Source: Vibrio fortis
GTDB taxonomy: Bacteria > Pseudomonadota > Gammaproteobacteria > Enterobacterales > Vibrionaceae
Assembly (NCBI RefSeq): GCF_024347475.1
Contig: NZ_AP025489.1
Location: 124,001-188,000, forward strand
Reading direction: 5' to 3'
Length of the DNA: 64,000 nt
Made by a program: the position numbers and the translations under genes. Position 1 is the first letter of the stretch. Each line of letters starts with the position of its first letter. Shown here piece by piece: positions 32,832-40,955 of the stretch. Below the pieces are notes generated by a model. That model had not been told where the DNA came from and did no database searches. It was given only the letters and a program-made list of their open reading frames with translations.

Positions 32832-34623
32832 ATCCAGACTGACGTACTGCAGAGGTTGCAGCTGGATACATAACGGTGTCTTTGATCTCATACTTATATT
32901 CATAACTAAAGTCTGGAAATGGGAAAGCTTGCTCTTCATGCCACTGCGCAACCACTTGCTCCGCTTTCCGTTTCTGCTCTTGGTTATCCGTCGATACCTT
33001 ATCAAATAGCTGATATTGAGTGGAATGCGCTATCTTGGCGCCCACACTGTCAACCTGAGTCAGCATTGAAAACAGAATATCTTCTTGCACTGCCATAAAC
33101 TCTTCATGATCTCGGCAACTGATGTAAGCCATCATATTAATATTGATAGAGTACTCTCCTACTCCCATCAACCGTACTCGCACCGGCTCCTCTTCTATCA
33201 TTGGGTGCTGCAGTAATAAACGGCGAATGTTGACGATAAGCACTCGCAACTGTTCGAGTGAGGTTTCTGAACGGAGCCGAATAATATGATCCATACGTCG
33301 CTTGTCACGCCGCTCTAGATTATCTATTTCCATATTGGCAAATTCTGAGTTAGGTATGGTAATCAACGAGCGCTCTAAAGTGCGAACACGCGTGGAACGT
33401 AAGCCTATACTCTCAATTGTGCCTAGCTTATCGCCGTAGCGACAAAACTCACCAAGCTTCACCCCACCATCGGCATACAAGGTTAAGCCATTAATGACAT
33501 TTTCTAAGATCGGTCGAATGGCCAAAGCAACCGCTAAACCACCCACACCTAAACCAGCAAGAATTGGGGAGATAGAAAAACCCATAAACTCAATGACGTA
33601 AATGCCAAGAATAACGATCGTTAGACCGCCAAAAATACGAGCGAGTACAGTGATTAATGAGGAATCGACATGTTTGCCGTTATGCTTCTTGAATGCGTAA
33701 ATGTCGGCGAAATAGTTAAAGATCGCCATAATTAGCCAAGAAACAAAAAAGAACTGCGCGAGCAAAAATGAGGTTGTAAACAACTGGTAAACTCCACCAG
33801 TGATCCAAACACCATCATCAATAATCCATCTTGCGAGCAGTAATAAATTCACAACCCCGACAAGAGAAAACAGCCTGCCCGCCTGCCATTTCAATCCTCT
33901 ACCTTCCCAACGAAGGTTCCAACGCTCACCCAATATGAAGCTGATTTTCATCAGTATTCGACACGCAACCAGAATGCCTGCAAGTGCGAACCACTGCCAC
34001 ATCGGTAACGGGCCATGAAGTTCATTGAATGGTTGAGGCAAAGATAGAATAAATTGCTTAGAAAACAATGGCCCCGGGCTGATCAAAAACTCTTGATAAT
34101 AGTCAGAACGGTTCTCCGCATCATAGGGAAGCGCGGACATCGTGCGATACCAGCGAGACAAACTCTGAATCGTGCTTGAGCTGAAAAGAAACTGATCACT
34201 CCTTTCGCCCTCCGCTTGACGAGATATTACGATTTCTGTGTTTCCAAAACGCCAGTGTTCAATGCCTTTTTCTTTCACTTGAATTACATCAGGCGCAAGT
34301 TCATGAGTCGCCTGGTCGATCCGGTCGAGTAGCTCTCTAAGAAGAATGATTTTTTCCATCACCACGACGGTTCTACTGCGATTAGGCACCATAGAAAGAT
34401 CCATGGTTCGTTGGACTTGAGAGTAGGCGTATTGCGCTTCTTTTGTATGTAATGTCTCTTGCTGCCAGTGCTCAATGACAACACTGGAATCTCTCATAAA
34501 ACTTGCAAGCGTCTTATTTGGGCTTGATGTGTCTGATAACTCAAGGGTTGTGCTCGATATCGCTAATGAACTGGATATCGTTAAGCACAACCCAAGCAGT
34601 GTTTTGAATAGCACTCTAATCAC
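32824..34623 (-). CDS. MscS-family mechanosensitive channel, GTG start
   Basis: 599 aa. Signal/TM1, a periplasmic domain of about 170 residues, several TM helices from about 205, then the pore and beta-domain region LAGLGVGGLAVALAIRPILENVINGLTLYADGGVKLGEFCRYGDKLGTIESIGLRSTRVRT, which is the MscS core. It differs from the protein at 10858 in its N-terminal half. The GTG start (34623-34621) overlaps by four bases the TGA of a 51-codon ORF (34620-34775), so translation is probably coupled. It is convergent with LysR, overlapping 8 bp. Osmotic safety valve role by family. Confidence 0.9.
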   Translation of the reverse strand: MIRVLFKTLLGLCLTISSSLAISSTTLELSDTSSPNKTLASFMRDSSVVIEHWQQETLHTKEAQYAYSQVQRTMDLSMVPNRSRTVVVMEKIILLRELLDRIDQATHELAPDVIQVKEKGIEHWRFGNTEIVISRQAEGERSDQFLFSSSTIQSLSRWYRTMSALPYDAENRSDYYQEFLISPGPLFSKQFILSLPQPFNELHGPLPMWQWFALAGILVACRILMKISFILGERWNLRWEGRGLKWQAGRLFSLVGVVNLLLLARWIIDDGVWITGGVYQLFTTSFLLAQFFFVSWLIMAIFNYFADIYAFKKHNGKHVDSSLITVLARIFGGLTIVILGIYVIEFMGFSISPILAGLGVGGLAVALAIRPILENVINGLTLYADGGVKLGEFCRYGDKLGTIESIGLRSTRVRTLERSLITIPNSEFANMEIDNLERRDKRRMDHIIRLRSETSLEQLRVLIVNIRRLLLQHPMIEEEPVRVRLMGVGEYSININMMAYISCRDHEEFMAVQEDILFSMLTQVDSVGAKIAHSTQYQLFDKVSTDNQEQKRKAEQVVAQWHEEQAFPFPDFSYEYKYEIKDTVMYPAATSAVRQSGSM

Positions 34624-34775
34624 AGGCTTCTCCCGCTATTACGCAGTTTTAGCTCCACCATTGGTGCGATGGGGTATGAGTGGTCTAATACGGATTGATG
34701 TGGGGCATAGTGATAGTTCGCACTGAGGAGAGTCGCGAAACATCTGAAAATGGACGTGAATATTTTAGTCATCAT
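34620..34775 (-). CDS. 51-aa small ORF, translationally coupled to the mscS-like gene
   Basis: 51 residues beginning MMTKIFTSIF and ending RNSGRSL. The ribosome-binding site is excellent: GGAGG (plus-strand CCTCC at 34778-34782) lies 5 nt from the second ATG (34772). The stop TGA overlaps the GTG start of the channel gene by GTGA. The first 18 residues are hydrophobic with one Cys and may be a membrane anchor or weak signal; the rest is basic. It could be a regulatory leader peptide whose translation controls the channel, or a tiny partner of the channel. No family is known to me. Confidence 0.6.
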   Translation of the reverse strand: MMTKIFTSIFRCFATLLSANYHYAPHQSVLDHSYPIAPMVELKLRNSGRSL

Positions 34776-34834
34776 AGCCTCCTAGGTAAGAAGCCACATC
34801 CCTGTGAATAAGCGTCGGTTACACTTCCTTATAA

Positions 34835-35878
34835 CTAGCGATTAATATGTTTGTTGAAGAAATTCCTCAATTCATTAAGCGCATCATCAGACTCAGGCAT
34901 ATCGAATAATAAGCTATTCATGTAATCACCATGAGATTGCCCGTCATAAATATGAAGATCGGTTTCTACATCCGCACTACGTAATAGGCGGTGCATTCGA
35001 ACGGTGTCACTTAATAAGAGATCACGAGTACCCGAAATAAAAAGAGTTGGTGGAAACTCATCAATCTCGGCATAAATTGGGGAGATGATTGGGTTATCAA
35101 GTGACTCTCCCCCTGCATACAATTCAAATGTTCCATCAATCATCCCAGCTCGCTGACCGAGCGGGTCAAGCCCTTGAAGGGTTAACCAAGAGTCTGATGT
35201 CTCTTTCAAATCAACCGCAGGTGTGCCCGCGAATAACGCACCCGGTGTTGGTAGACCTAACTCTTGCAGTTTAAGTGTTGTCGCCAAGGTCAAGTTACCA
35301 CCAGCAGAGGTGCCAAACATAGCGGTTGACTCTGGAGACTGAGTTTTAATCAGCTCTTTCCACACCGCCACCGCATCATCAACGGCCGCAGGGAATGGGT
35401 GCAGTGGCGGCTGGCGATAATCAATTGAAATCACTTGTGCCCCAAGTCCGTCCGCCATCCATATTGCTTCACGTAGTGCCGACTCGCCACCACCAAAAAC
35501 AAATGCCCCACCGTGAATATGAACAAGCCACTTATCTTTATATTCAGGTGCAATGTTTTTTGGCGTCACCAAGAAGGTATCAACACCTGCAATCTGCTTC
35601 GTCTCAAAAGTCACCCCCGTGCGCTCAAGAGCTTTATGGGCAATCTCTATACCGGGAGCGTCGAACTGAGTTTGGAACGCTAACCACTCTTCTGTCGTAG
35701 TTGGAACAGGTAGTAACGGTGTGATCGTTCTATTCTCTAAAATTTGTGCAAACTCTGATGAAACGCCTGCAGGTGTGGGTACCGTTCGTTCTTTCATCGT
35801 TATGTCAGCAAGTACAGCTGTGCTTGATAATCCAAGTAATAAAGCAGGGATGATTGTACGTAATGAATTCGATTTCAT
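34835..35878 (-). CDS. Exported HSL-family esterase/lipase
   Basis: 347 aa. Signal peptide of about 24 residues (STAVLA). Hormone-sensitive-lipase type alpha/beta hydrolase: HGGAF (122-126), nucleophile elbow GTSAGG with Ser191, acid Asp286 (SGTRD), His316 (GQSHGDY). Members cut short-chain esters, including xenobiotic and lignin-derived esters. Because it is exported it must act in the periplasm or outside. It is divergent from the small peptide and alkylsulfatase-like genes, with a 350-bp intergenic region that holds an inverted repeat. Confidence 0.88.
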   Translation of the reverse strand: MKSNSLRTIIPALLLGLSSTAVLADITMKERTVPTPAGVSSEFAQILENRTITPLLPVPTTTEEWLAFQTQFDAPGIEIAHKALERTGVTFETKQIAGVDTFLVTPKNIAPEYKDKWLVHIHGGAFVFGGGESALREAIWMADGLGAQVISIDYRQPPLHPFPAAVDDAVAVWKELIKTQSPESTAMFGTSAGGNLTLATTLKLQELGLPTPGALFAGTPAVDLKETSDSWLTLQGLDPLGQRAGMIDGTFELYAGGESLDNPIISPIYAEIDEFPPTLFISGTRDLLLSDTVRMHRLLRSADVETDLHIYDGQSHGDYMNSLLFDMPESDDALNELRNFFNKHINR

Positions 35879-35957
35879 GATGACTCCAGTTATTAATTAA
35901 AGGCCACTTTCGGCTAACGGGTTCATTATCACTTCCCTCAATAATAACCGCGATGAA

Positions 35958-36009
35958 TTACAGAAATTCAAATTTGTAGCCAATTAGCCGCAATTATGAA
36001 TTTCTCTAA
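35958..36009. promoter_or_regulatory. Inverted-repeat element in esterase promoter region
   Basis: AGAAATTCA (35962-35970) and TGAATTTCT (35997-36005) with a 26-nt gap. This is the same core as the perfect repeat at 25810-25862 (gap 28 between the core arms). It lies 80 bp upstream of the esterase start and 60 bp upstream of the 26-aa ORF, so it could serve either promoter. Confidence 0.5.
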
Positions 36010-36068
36010 TTCCTACCCATCCGGAAAAATCAGTGTGATATTGAGATTAGAAAACATAAGGAGGGAAT

Positions 36069-36149
36069 ATGAAGTACTTACCAACCAGCTTAATCTTGAT
36101 TGGTTATTTGGCCTTTTTCTCCATATTAGTTATTCGGCTAAATAGTTAA
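36069..36149 (+). CDS. 26-aa hydrophobic membrane peptide
   Basis: A complete ORF of 26 codons plus stop, MKYLPTSLIL followed by IGYLAFFSILVIRLNS, which is one TM helix with short polar ends. It is preceded by a near-ideal AAGGAGGG Shine-Dalgarno, the strongest in the window, at 3-5 nt spacing. Small TM peptides of this kind are often regulators of larger membrane proteins or toxin components. It precedes the alkylsulfatase-like gene by 79 bp on the same strand and may be cotranscribed. No homologue known to me. Confidence 0.6.
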   Translation: MKYLPTSLILIGYLAFFSILVIRLNS

Positions 36150-36228
36150 AGTAACAATTAAAAAATCAGACATACCTTTATTTTATATCAATAACATTCT
36201 TTATTAGATCAAACAATTCGGAGTTAAA

Positions 36229-38067
36229 ATGAAACTTAATGCATCGACTATTTCTATAAAAACATTTCTAATAACCGCATCTATTAGTGCCACTACGGTC
36301 GCTAGTGATGACATATTCCCTAACCATCAAAATATATATAACGGTTCAGAAGTTAACCTAATTAAATATGATAATGGTGGAGTAGTAAATTCCATTGTTA
36401 TTGATAGCATTGCGAAAACCCAGCCTGAGGAGGCATACATCAAACAAGTAGCAGACGGCGTTTGGGCTTTAACTGGCTTTCATTGGGGCTATAAAACCGT
36501 CATTGAAGGAGATACTGGGCTAATTATTTATGACTCTGGTGACGATATAGAAGAAGCTCGAGAGATCATTGAGTTAGTGCGAGAACACATTAGTGATAAG
36601 CCAATTCATACGGTTATCTACAGCCATTCGCACTATGCTTTTGGTTCGAAAGCTCTACAAGACGTTTATGACGGCGAACTGACTGTAATAGGCCACCCTA
36701 AAGTCAACTCAAACATACTAGAGAGTGGCGGTCTTGGTTCATCGATACCAGAATTGTCACCAACATTAACGGCTAGAGCCTATCAGCAGTTTTCTGTGTT
36801 ACTGCCAGAAAGTGGAGCAGACGCTAAAGCCCCTAATCCTGTAGGTAAAACCAAAGGGTTCACCCCTGTAAATACGCCTGTAACAAACGGTGAAGTAATG
36901 ACTATCGATGGGGTTGAGATGGTGTTCTATACCGACTTTGACAGCGATACAGATGACCAAGTTATTGTGTACTTACCTGAGTCAAATACCGTCCTGAACA
37001 ACCATTTATGGCCAACCTACCCTAACTTCTATACGTTGCGAGGTTCAATATACCGAGACCCGACACACTGGGCTGAAGGGATTCAACTTCTCCGAAGCCT
37101 GAATCCAGAGCATTTAATTAACACCCATGCAGAACCGCTCAGTGGTCAAGAGAATATCCAAACAGTATTGAATGGTTACTACGATGGCATTATGTATCTC
37201 TATGATCAGACTCTACGCGGTATCTTACTAGGACAAACACCCGAAGAGCTAAGTTATTCTGTGCAGTTGCCTAAAGACTTAGCTGAGTTCCCTCATAACC
37301 AAATGAGCTATGGTGAGTTTGCCTACTATCCAAAAAGCATCTACCAACATGCGTTAGGTTGGTTTAATGGCGAAGTCGAAACGTTAAATACCATTGAGCC
37401 AAGTCTACAAGCCCAAAAGATAATTGAAGGCTTTGGAGGCGTCGACGCAGTGAAAAAAGAGCTGGTTAAGACTTTAGAAAACAAAGAATTTGCTTGGTCA
37501 GCTGAGTTAGGAGGCTACTTAGTTCGTGTTGCGCCAAACGATAAAGAAGCCAAGCAACTTTTAGCCAATGCGTTAAGAGAAATGGGTTATAGAACCGAAG
37601 CGACTATTCCACGTTCTTGGTACCTCACAAAAGCACTCGCTTTAGAAGGTAAGCTAGAAATCCCGACAGTCGTCTTCTCAGATGCAGATTCTATCATTGA
37701 CACGCCATCGGAGACTTTCATTAACCAGTTCCGAGTGCGTCTGGATCCGAAAGCTAGTTATGGTAAAAACCAAATGCTGGCAATTAACATCACAGATTCT
37801 GATGGGCCTACATCAGGATTACATGTTCGCAGTACGGTTGCGGAGTTTGTGCCTAATGTTGCCGCTTATACGCAGCAACCAAACCTCGAACTAAGCCTAC
37901 CTAAACACGTTTGGGTGCAGTACTTTGTTGGAGAATTAGATTTAGATGAGATGTTGGATAGCAGTAACGTAGTCACTAACAACAAGAATGATGTAAGAGA
38001 GTTCTTTGGCCTCTTTGATCAATTAAACGAGTCGAGGACTCATTTTGTATCCCCATCACAGTCATAG
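36229..38067 (+). CDS. Exported alkylsulfatase-like metallo-beta-lactamase-fold protein with altered metal site
   Basis: 612 aa. Signal peptide of about 26 residues. N-terminal MBL domain (DGVWALTGFHWGYKTVIEGDTGLIIYDSG), the linear alkylsulfatase landmark YTLRG, a helical dimerisation domain (YPKSIYQHALGWFNGE to IPRSWYLTKALALEGKL), and a C-terminal SCP2-like domain. This is the SdsA1/BDS1 family layout. The HxHxDH metal motif reads His133-Ser-His135-Tyr-Ala137-Phe138, so the Asp and second-metal His are missing. The later segment NNHLWPTYPNFYTLRG also departs from the canonical acid/His. It may be inactive, mononuclear, or have a different reaction. The exported location fits detergent-like substrates. 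Confidence 0.8.
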   Translation: MKLNASTISIKTFLITASISATTVASDDIFPNHQNIYNGSEVNLIKYDNGGVVNSIVIDSIAKTQPEEAYIKQVADGVWALTGFHWGYKTVIEGDTGLIIYDSGDDIEEAREIIELVREHISDKPIHTVIYSHSHYAFGSKALQDVYDGELTVIGHPKVNSNILESGGLGSSIPELSPTLTARAYQQFSVLLPESGADAKAPNPVGKTKGFTPVNTPVTNGEVMTIDGVEMVFYTDFDSDTDDQVIVYLPESNTVLNNHLWPTYPNFYTLRGSIYRDPTHWAEGIQLLRSLNPEHLINTHAEPLSGQENIQTVLNGYYDGIMYLYDQTLRGILLGQTPEELSYSVQLPKDLAEFPHNQMSYGEFAYYPKSIYQHALGWFNGEVETLNTIEPSLQAQKIIEGFGGVDAVKKELVKTLENKEFAWSAELGGYLVRVAPNDKEAKQLLANALREMGYRTEATIPRSWYLTKALALEGKLEIPTVVFSDADSIIDTPSETFINQFRVRLDPKASYGKNQMLAINITDSDGPTSGLHVRSTVAEFVPNVAAYTQQPNLELSLPKHVWVQYFVGELDLDEMLDSSNVVTNNKNDVREFFGLFDQLNESRTHFVSPSQS

Positions 38068-38110
38068 ACTTTGACATGGCTATGAGCTAAAAAGCAAACC
38101 ACATCCGAAC

Positions 38111-38137
38111 AAAGCCTCCACTCAGGAGGCTTTCTGT
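38111..38137 (+). terminator. Terminator after alkylsulfatase-like gene
   Basis: AAAGCCTCC-ACTCA-GGAGGCTTT stem between the convergent alkylsulfatase-like and MarR genes; T-rich on the plus strand (TTTCTGTT). Confidence 0.85.
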
Positions 38138-38157
38138 TATTCAATCAGCTCTTATTT

Positions 38158-38601
38158 CTATTTATCGAAGTGCTCGGACATCTTTTGAAGTGTCGCAAGG
38201 GTGGTTTCTAGATCTTTAAGGTCAAGACCATCGGCACCCTTAGCAGCCCATGAGAGTTGCTTGATGTATAAAAAGTTGTAAACGCGTTTTCCCTCATCAG
38301 TCAAATCAACAAGCTTGGCACGCTTATGGTGTGGGTTGTCCAACATCGTTAATAAGCCATCTTTTACCATCACATCGACGAGTCTTTGTGTTGCTTGGCG
38401 ACTTTGTCCCATGGTGCGACCAATTTGCGCGACTGTCGCTGCTTGCTCAAGTTTGACAATAGCACCCAGTACTTTCCAGCGAGCACTGCTCATTCCAAAC
38501 TCTTTGGACATCTCATCGCCTTCCGCATTGAGCATTCCATTCACTTTAAAGATTTCTAAAACAACATTGGTGAACATTTCACCCTTTGGATCAATATACA
38601 T
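38158..38601 (-). CDS. MarR-family regulator
   Basis: About 147 aa. Winged helix with MSSARWKVLGAIVKLEQAATVAQIGRTMGQSRQATQRLVDVMVKDGL and a wing with NPHHKRAKLVDLTDEG, the MarR signature. The ATG at 38601 is a plausible start; an in-frame GTG at 38616 is possible and neither has a strong SD. It is divergent from a small membrane protein gene, and the spacer has TTGACA-type repeats suitable for a MarR dimer. Effector unknown. Confidence 0.9.
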   Translation of the reverse strand: MYIDPKGEMFTNVVLEIFKVNGMLNAEGDEMSKEFGMSSARWKVLGAIVKLEQAATVAQIGRTMGQSRQATQRLVDVMVKDGLLTMLDNPHHKRAKLVDLTDEGKRVYNFLYIKQLSWAAKGADGLDLKDLETTLATLQKMSEHFDK

Positions 38602-38810
38602 AACTGCGCCCAACACATTTAACTACTTGCTACTCTATATGTTCAGAAGAACAAATTCAAAAGTAACAAGTTCAAAGCCTTAGGTTGCGATTAGAGCGTC
38701 ACTTATGCTCTAGCAGCAACCTAATTATGCCTTTATCGGCTTAGCGCCGAACACCGATGAAAAGCCCAACCTGAAGAGTCTGATACCGCTCACGACATCG
38801 CCTCACCAGA

Positions 38811-38997
38811 TTGACAACACAATGTCAATTCAAACAATAAGACACCTTGTTGTCAAATATCACCTTATCACTAATTTTATTCAAAACTCTCAACAAAACA
38901 CAACTAAGTATTATTTAACAATAAGTTAAACCAATACAAAACTAGCGTATTGATTAAATTTGATTTTAACCCTCAAAAATAAAATTGACAACAAGTT
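38811..38997. promoter_or_regulatory. MarR-type operator repeats in 437-bp divergent spacer
   Basis: Three sites share the TTGACA core: ATTGAC facing GTCAAT (about 38811-38829), CTTGTTGTCAA (38846-38856), and its exact reverse complement TTGACAACAAG (38985-38995). The last lies 58 bp upstream of the membrane protein start. The spacing suggests autoregulation and control of the divergent gene. Confidence 0.5.
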
Positions 38998-39053
38998 GCC
39001 TTTTTACTAAGTTTCACATCGACAATATGTTACCAACTAAGAGAATCCCGATT

Positions 39054-39494
39054 ATGAAACCAATCATTCACCGCACCGCTGCTATCATTGCCACCCTATG
39101 TGTCGCAACTTTTTTTACTTCAACGTTGGTTGTTGAGTTATTTGGTTCAACAGAATCCATCCAGTTGGTGAAATCTCTTATCGTCTTTCCTGGGCTGTTC
39201 ATATTGGTACCGGCTATTGCAACCACAGGGGCGACAGGCGCCGCTATGGCCAAAGTAAGAAAAGGGAAAGTGATTGAGCGCAAAAGTAAGCGTATGCCGA
39301 TCATCGCTTTCAACGGCATCGCTATTTTGATCCCAGCCGCTTACTTCCTTAATCAATGGGCGCAAGCCGGTGAGTTTGGGACTCTCTTTTACGGAGTACA
39401 GGCACTAGAGTTGATTGCAGGTGCAACCAACCTAAGTTTAATGGTGCTAAATATTAAAGATGGTCGTAAGTTTTCGGCAAAAAGAAGAAAGTGA
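39054..39494 (+). CDS. Four-TM membrane protein controlled with MarR
   Basis: 146 aa from the ATG at 39054; upstream in-frame starts add an unlikely hydrophilic tail. About four TM helices: residues 8-28, 41-57, a cytoplasmic Lys/Arg-rich loop (KVRKGKVIERKSKR), 79-95, and a final helix about 110-132, with a basic end. Not a recognised transporter family. The divergent position and the shared TTGACAACAAG sites suggest MarR control. A hairpin follows. Confidence 0.7.
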   Translation: MKPIIHRTAAIIATLCVATFFTSTLVVELFGSTESIQLVKSLIVFPGLFILVPAIATTGATGAAMAKVRKGKVIERKSKRMPIIAFNGIAILIPAAYFLNQWAQAGEFGTLFYGVQALELIAGATNLSLMVLNIKDGRKFSAKRRK

Positions 39495-39555
39495 AACAAC
39501 AGGTATTGTCAGTCACAGGTGTGAGAGCAAACCTAGGCCAGTGCAATAAATAAAC

Positions 39556-39584
39556 AAAAGCCGCTAACAATAAGCGGCTTAAAT
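39556..39584 (+). terminator. Terminator-like hairpin after membrane protein gene
   Basis: AAGCCGCT-7 nt-AGCGGCTT at 39558-39580, without a pure T tract; it may serve both convergent transcripts. Confidence 0.6.
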
Positions 39585-39651
39585 ACTCGGCACTGTTAGA
39601 GGTACCTTACAAGTACCCCTTTCCGTTAGGTTGATTTAGAAAGACATACGG

Positions 39652-40074
39652 TTACTTTCTTGCGAATAAGGTAACCGACTTCATCCCAATCATCATGCTA
39701 GCAATAAACAGGATGATGGTAATACTGCCCTCTCCTAAGCTAGCCACTGCTGGGCCTGGGCAGATACCACCTATCCCCCAACCTAGGCCAAAAATAGATG
39801 CGCCCAAAATAAGTTTGTGATCAATCTTTGTATTCGTAGGCAGGCTAAACGCATTGCCATCAACAGTTTTACTACAAGGTTTGATGATGAAATGGTAGAA
39901 AGGCGTAAATACGAGCAAAGCTCCCCCCATCACGAACGCAAGACTCGGATCCCACTCACCTGTGATATCAAGAAACGCAAAAATGTTCGCAGGGTCGACC
40001 ATTCCAGAAACATTCATTCCAGCGCCAAACAGTACGCCAGATAAAAGAGCGACAAATAAAGAAACAGGGGGCAT
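39652..40074 (-). CDS. YeeE/YedE-like sulfur-transport half protein, second (DUF6691-like)
   Basis: 140 aa, about four TM helices. Carries the conserved GGICPGPA motif, where the Cys is thought to relay thiosulfate or persulfide sulfur, and GAGMNVSGMVDPANIFAFLDI near the N-terminus. Paired half-size YeeE/YedE proteins form a membrane carrier for thiosulfate-like sulfur compounds. The gene abuts the first half with no gap. The lack of a transporter partner beyond the pair is normal for this layout. Confidence 0.85.
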   Translation of the reverse strand: MPPVSLFVALLSGVLFGAGMNVSGMVDPANIFAFLDITGEWDPSLAFVMGGALLVFTPFYHFIIKPCSKTVDGNAFSLPTNTKIDHKLILGASIFGLGWGIGGICPGPAVASLGEGSITIILFIASMMIGMKSVTLFARK

Positions 40075-40497
40075 CTAAAGCACTCCTAAAATACGACGAA
40101 CGAATACAACGGCGATCGCGACAATCATAAAGGTACAAGTCGCAACAATTGAACGCTTCGAGAAACGTCCCATTCCAACAATTCCGTGCCCACTCGTACA
40201 ACCATTACCTAAACGAGTACCAATACCTACCAGTCCCCCGGCAACCACCACCAATCCAAGGTTCATCGCACTTAAATCTGGCAATTCGAAACCCATTGGA
40301 CGTGTAAAAACGATGCTAATAACCATGCCGAACAAGAACAGAACTCGCCATAACCGGTCTCCCGATTTTGGCGTAAGTAACCCTCCAATAATCCCACTGA
40401 TCCCAGCAACTTTTCCACTAAACAACATCAGTAGACCTGCAGATAGACCAAGCAAAGCACCACCAGCCAACGCATGCCAAGGCATTGAGAATTCCAT
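40075..40497 (-). CDS. YeeE/YedE-like sulfur-transport half protein, first
   Basis: 140 aa, about four TM helices. Contains the GTRLGNGCTSGHGIVGMGR motif with the Cys expected in the sulfur path and a first-helix GGALLGLSAGLLMLFSGKVAGISGI. It complements the half encoded next to it. The start codon directly abuts the ArsR stop (TAG at 40498-40500) and its own stop abuts the next start, so the operon arsR-yeeE-yeeE is strictly contiguous and probably coupled. Confidence 0.85.
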   Translation of the reverse strand: MEFSMPWHALAGGALLGLSAGLLMLFSGKVAGISGIIGGLLTPKSGDRLWRVLFLFGMVISIVFTRPMGFELPDLSAMNLGLVVVAGGLVGIGTRLGNGCTSGHGIVGMGRFSKRSIVATCTFMIVAIAVVFVRRILGVL

Positions 40498-40809
40498 CTA
40501 TTTGTCCTCTTGTTGATGTTTACAAAATACCGTGTGAAGAGAGCACATCAACATCATGACGCGCTCATCGGCCAACGAATAAAACACTTGTTGTGCTTCT
40601 TTTCTCACTTTTACCAAGCCTTTCTTTTTCAGAACCGTAAGCTGTTGAGAGAAAGCAGACTGACTTAAATGAGATGACTCCAGCAATTCAGTAAACCCAA
40701 CCTCACCACTACTCAGCTGACACAGCACCATCAACCTGTCAGGGTGAGCCATCGATTTTAAAAACTCAGCGGTTTCATTTGCGTTATCACGCATGTCTTC
40801 AATGTTCAT
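40498..40809 (-). CDS. ArsR-family regulator, probable persulfide sensor (BigR/SqrR/YgaV type)
   Basis: 103 aa ArsR winged helix (FTELLESSHLSQSAFSQQLTVLKKKGLV). Cys30 (VLCQL) and Cys96 (VFCKH) are 66 residues apart, the same separation as the sulfide-sensing cysteines described for SqrR and BigR (Cys41/Cys107 and equivalents); Cys89 is extra. The genes it precedes are sulfur carriers, and the divergent gene makes a persulfide-handling reductase-rhodanese, so repression relieved by reactive sulfur species is the natural reading. Target dyads lie in the divergent spacer. Confidence 0.88.
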   Translation of the reverse strand: MNIEDMRDNANETAEFLKSMAHPDRLMVLCQLSSGEVGFTELLESSHLSQSAFSQQLTVLKKKGLVKVRKEAQQVFYSLADERVMMLMCSLHTVFCKHQQEDK

Positions 40810-40860
40810 TCAAACCATCTCATCACTTAATTTTGAACAATATCATGGTACACCCAATTA

Positions 40861-40907
40861 AATTAGTCAAATCTAATTTAGAAAAATATACATTAGACTT
40901 TTCTAAT
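40861..40907. promoter_or_regulatory. Twin dyads AATTAG-N6-CTAATT and ATTAG-N6-CTAAT
   Basis: Two dyads of the same design at 40861-40878 and 40892-40907, about 30 bp apart centre to centre, fill the spacer between the ArsR gene and the divergent reductase gene. They are candidate binding sites for the ArsR dimer, controlling both directions. Confidence 0.6.
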
Positions 40908-40955
40908 TATAGGTTTTATAGTTGTTGCCATTCAGAATGATCAAAAGGTGACCTT

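Noticed and set aside
35089..35700. Plus-strand ORFs within the HSL-type esterase gene
   Set aside because: The esterase has an intact triad and signal peptide; the antisense frames have none.
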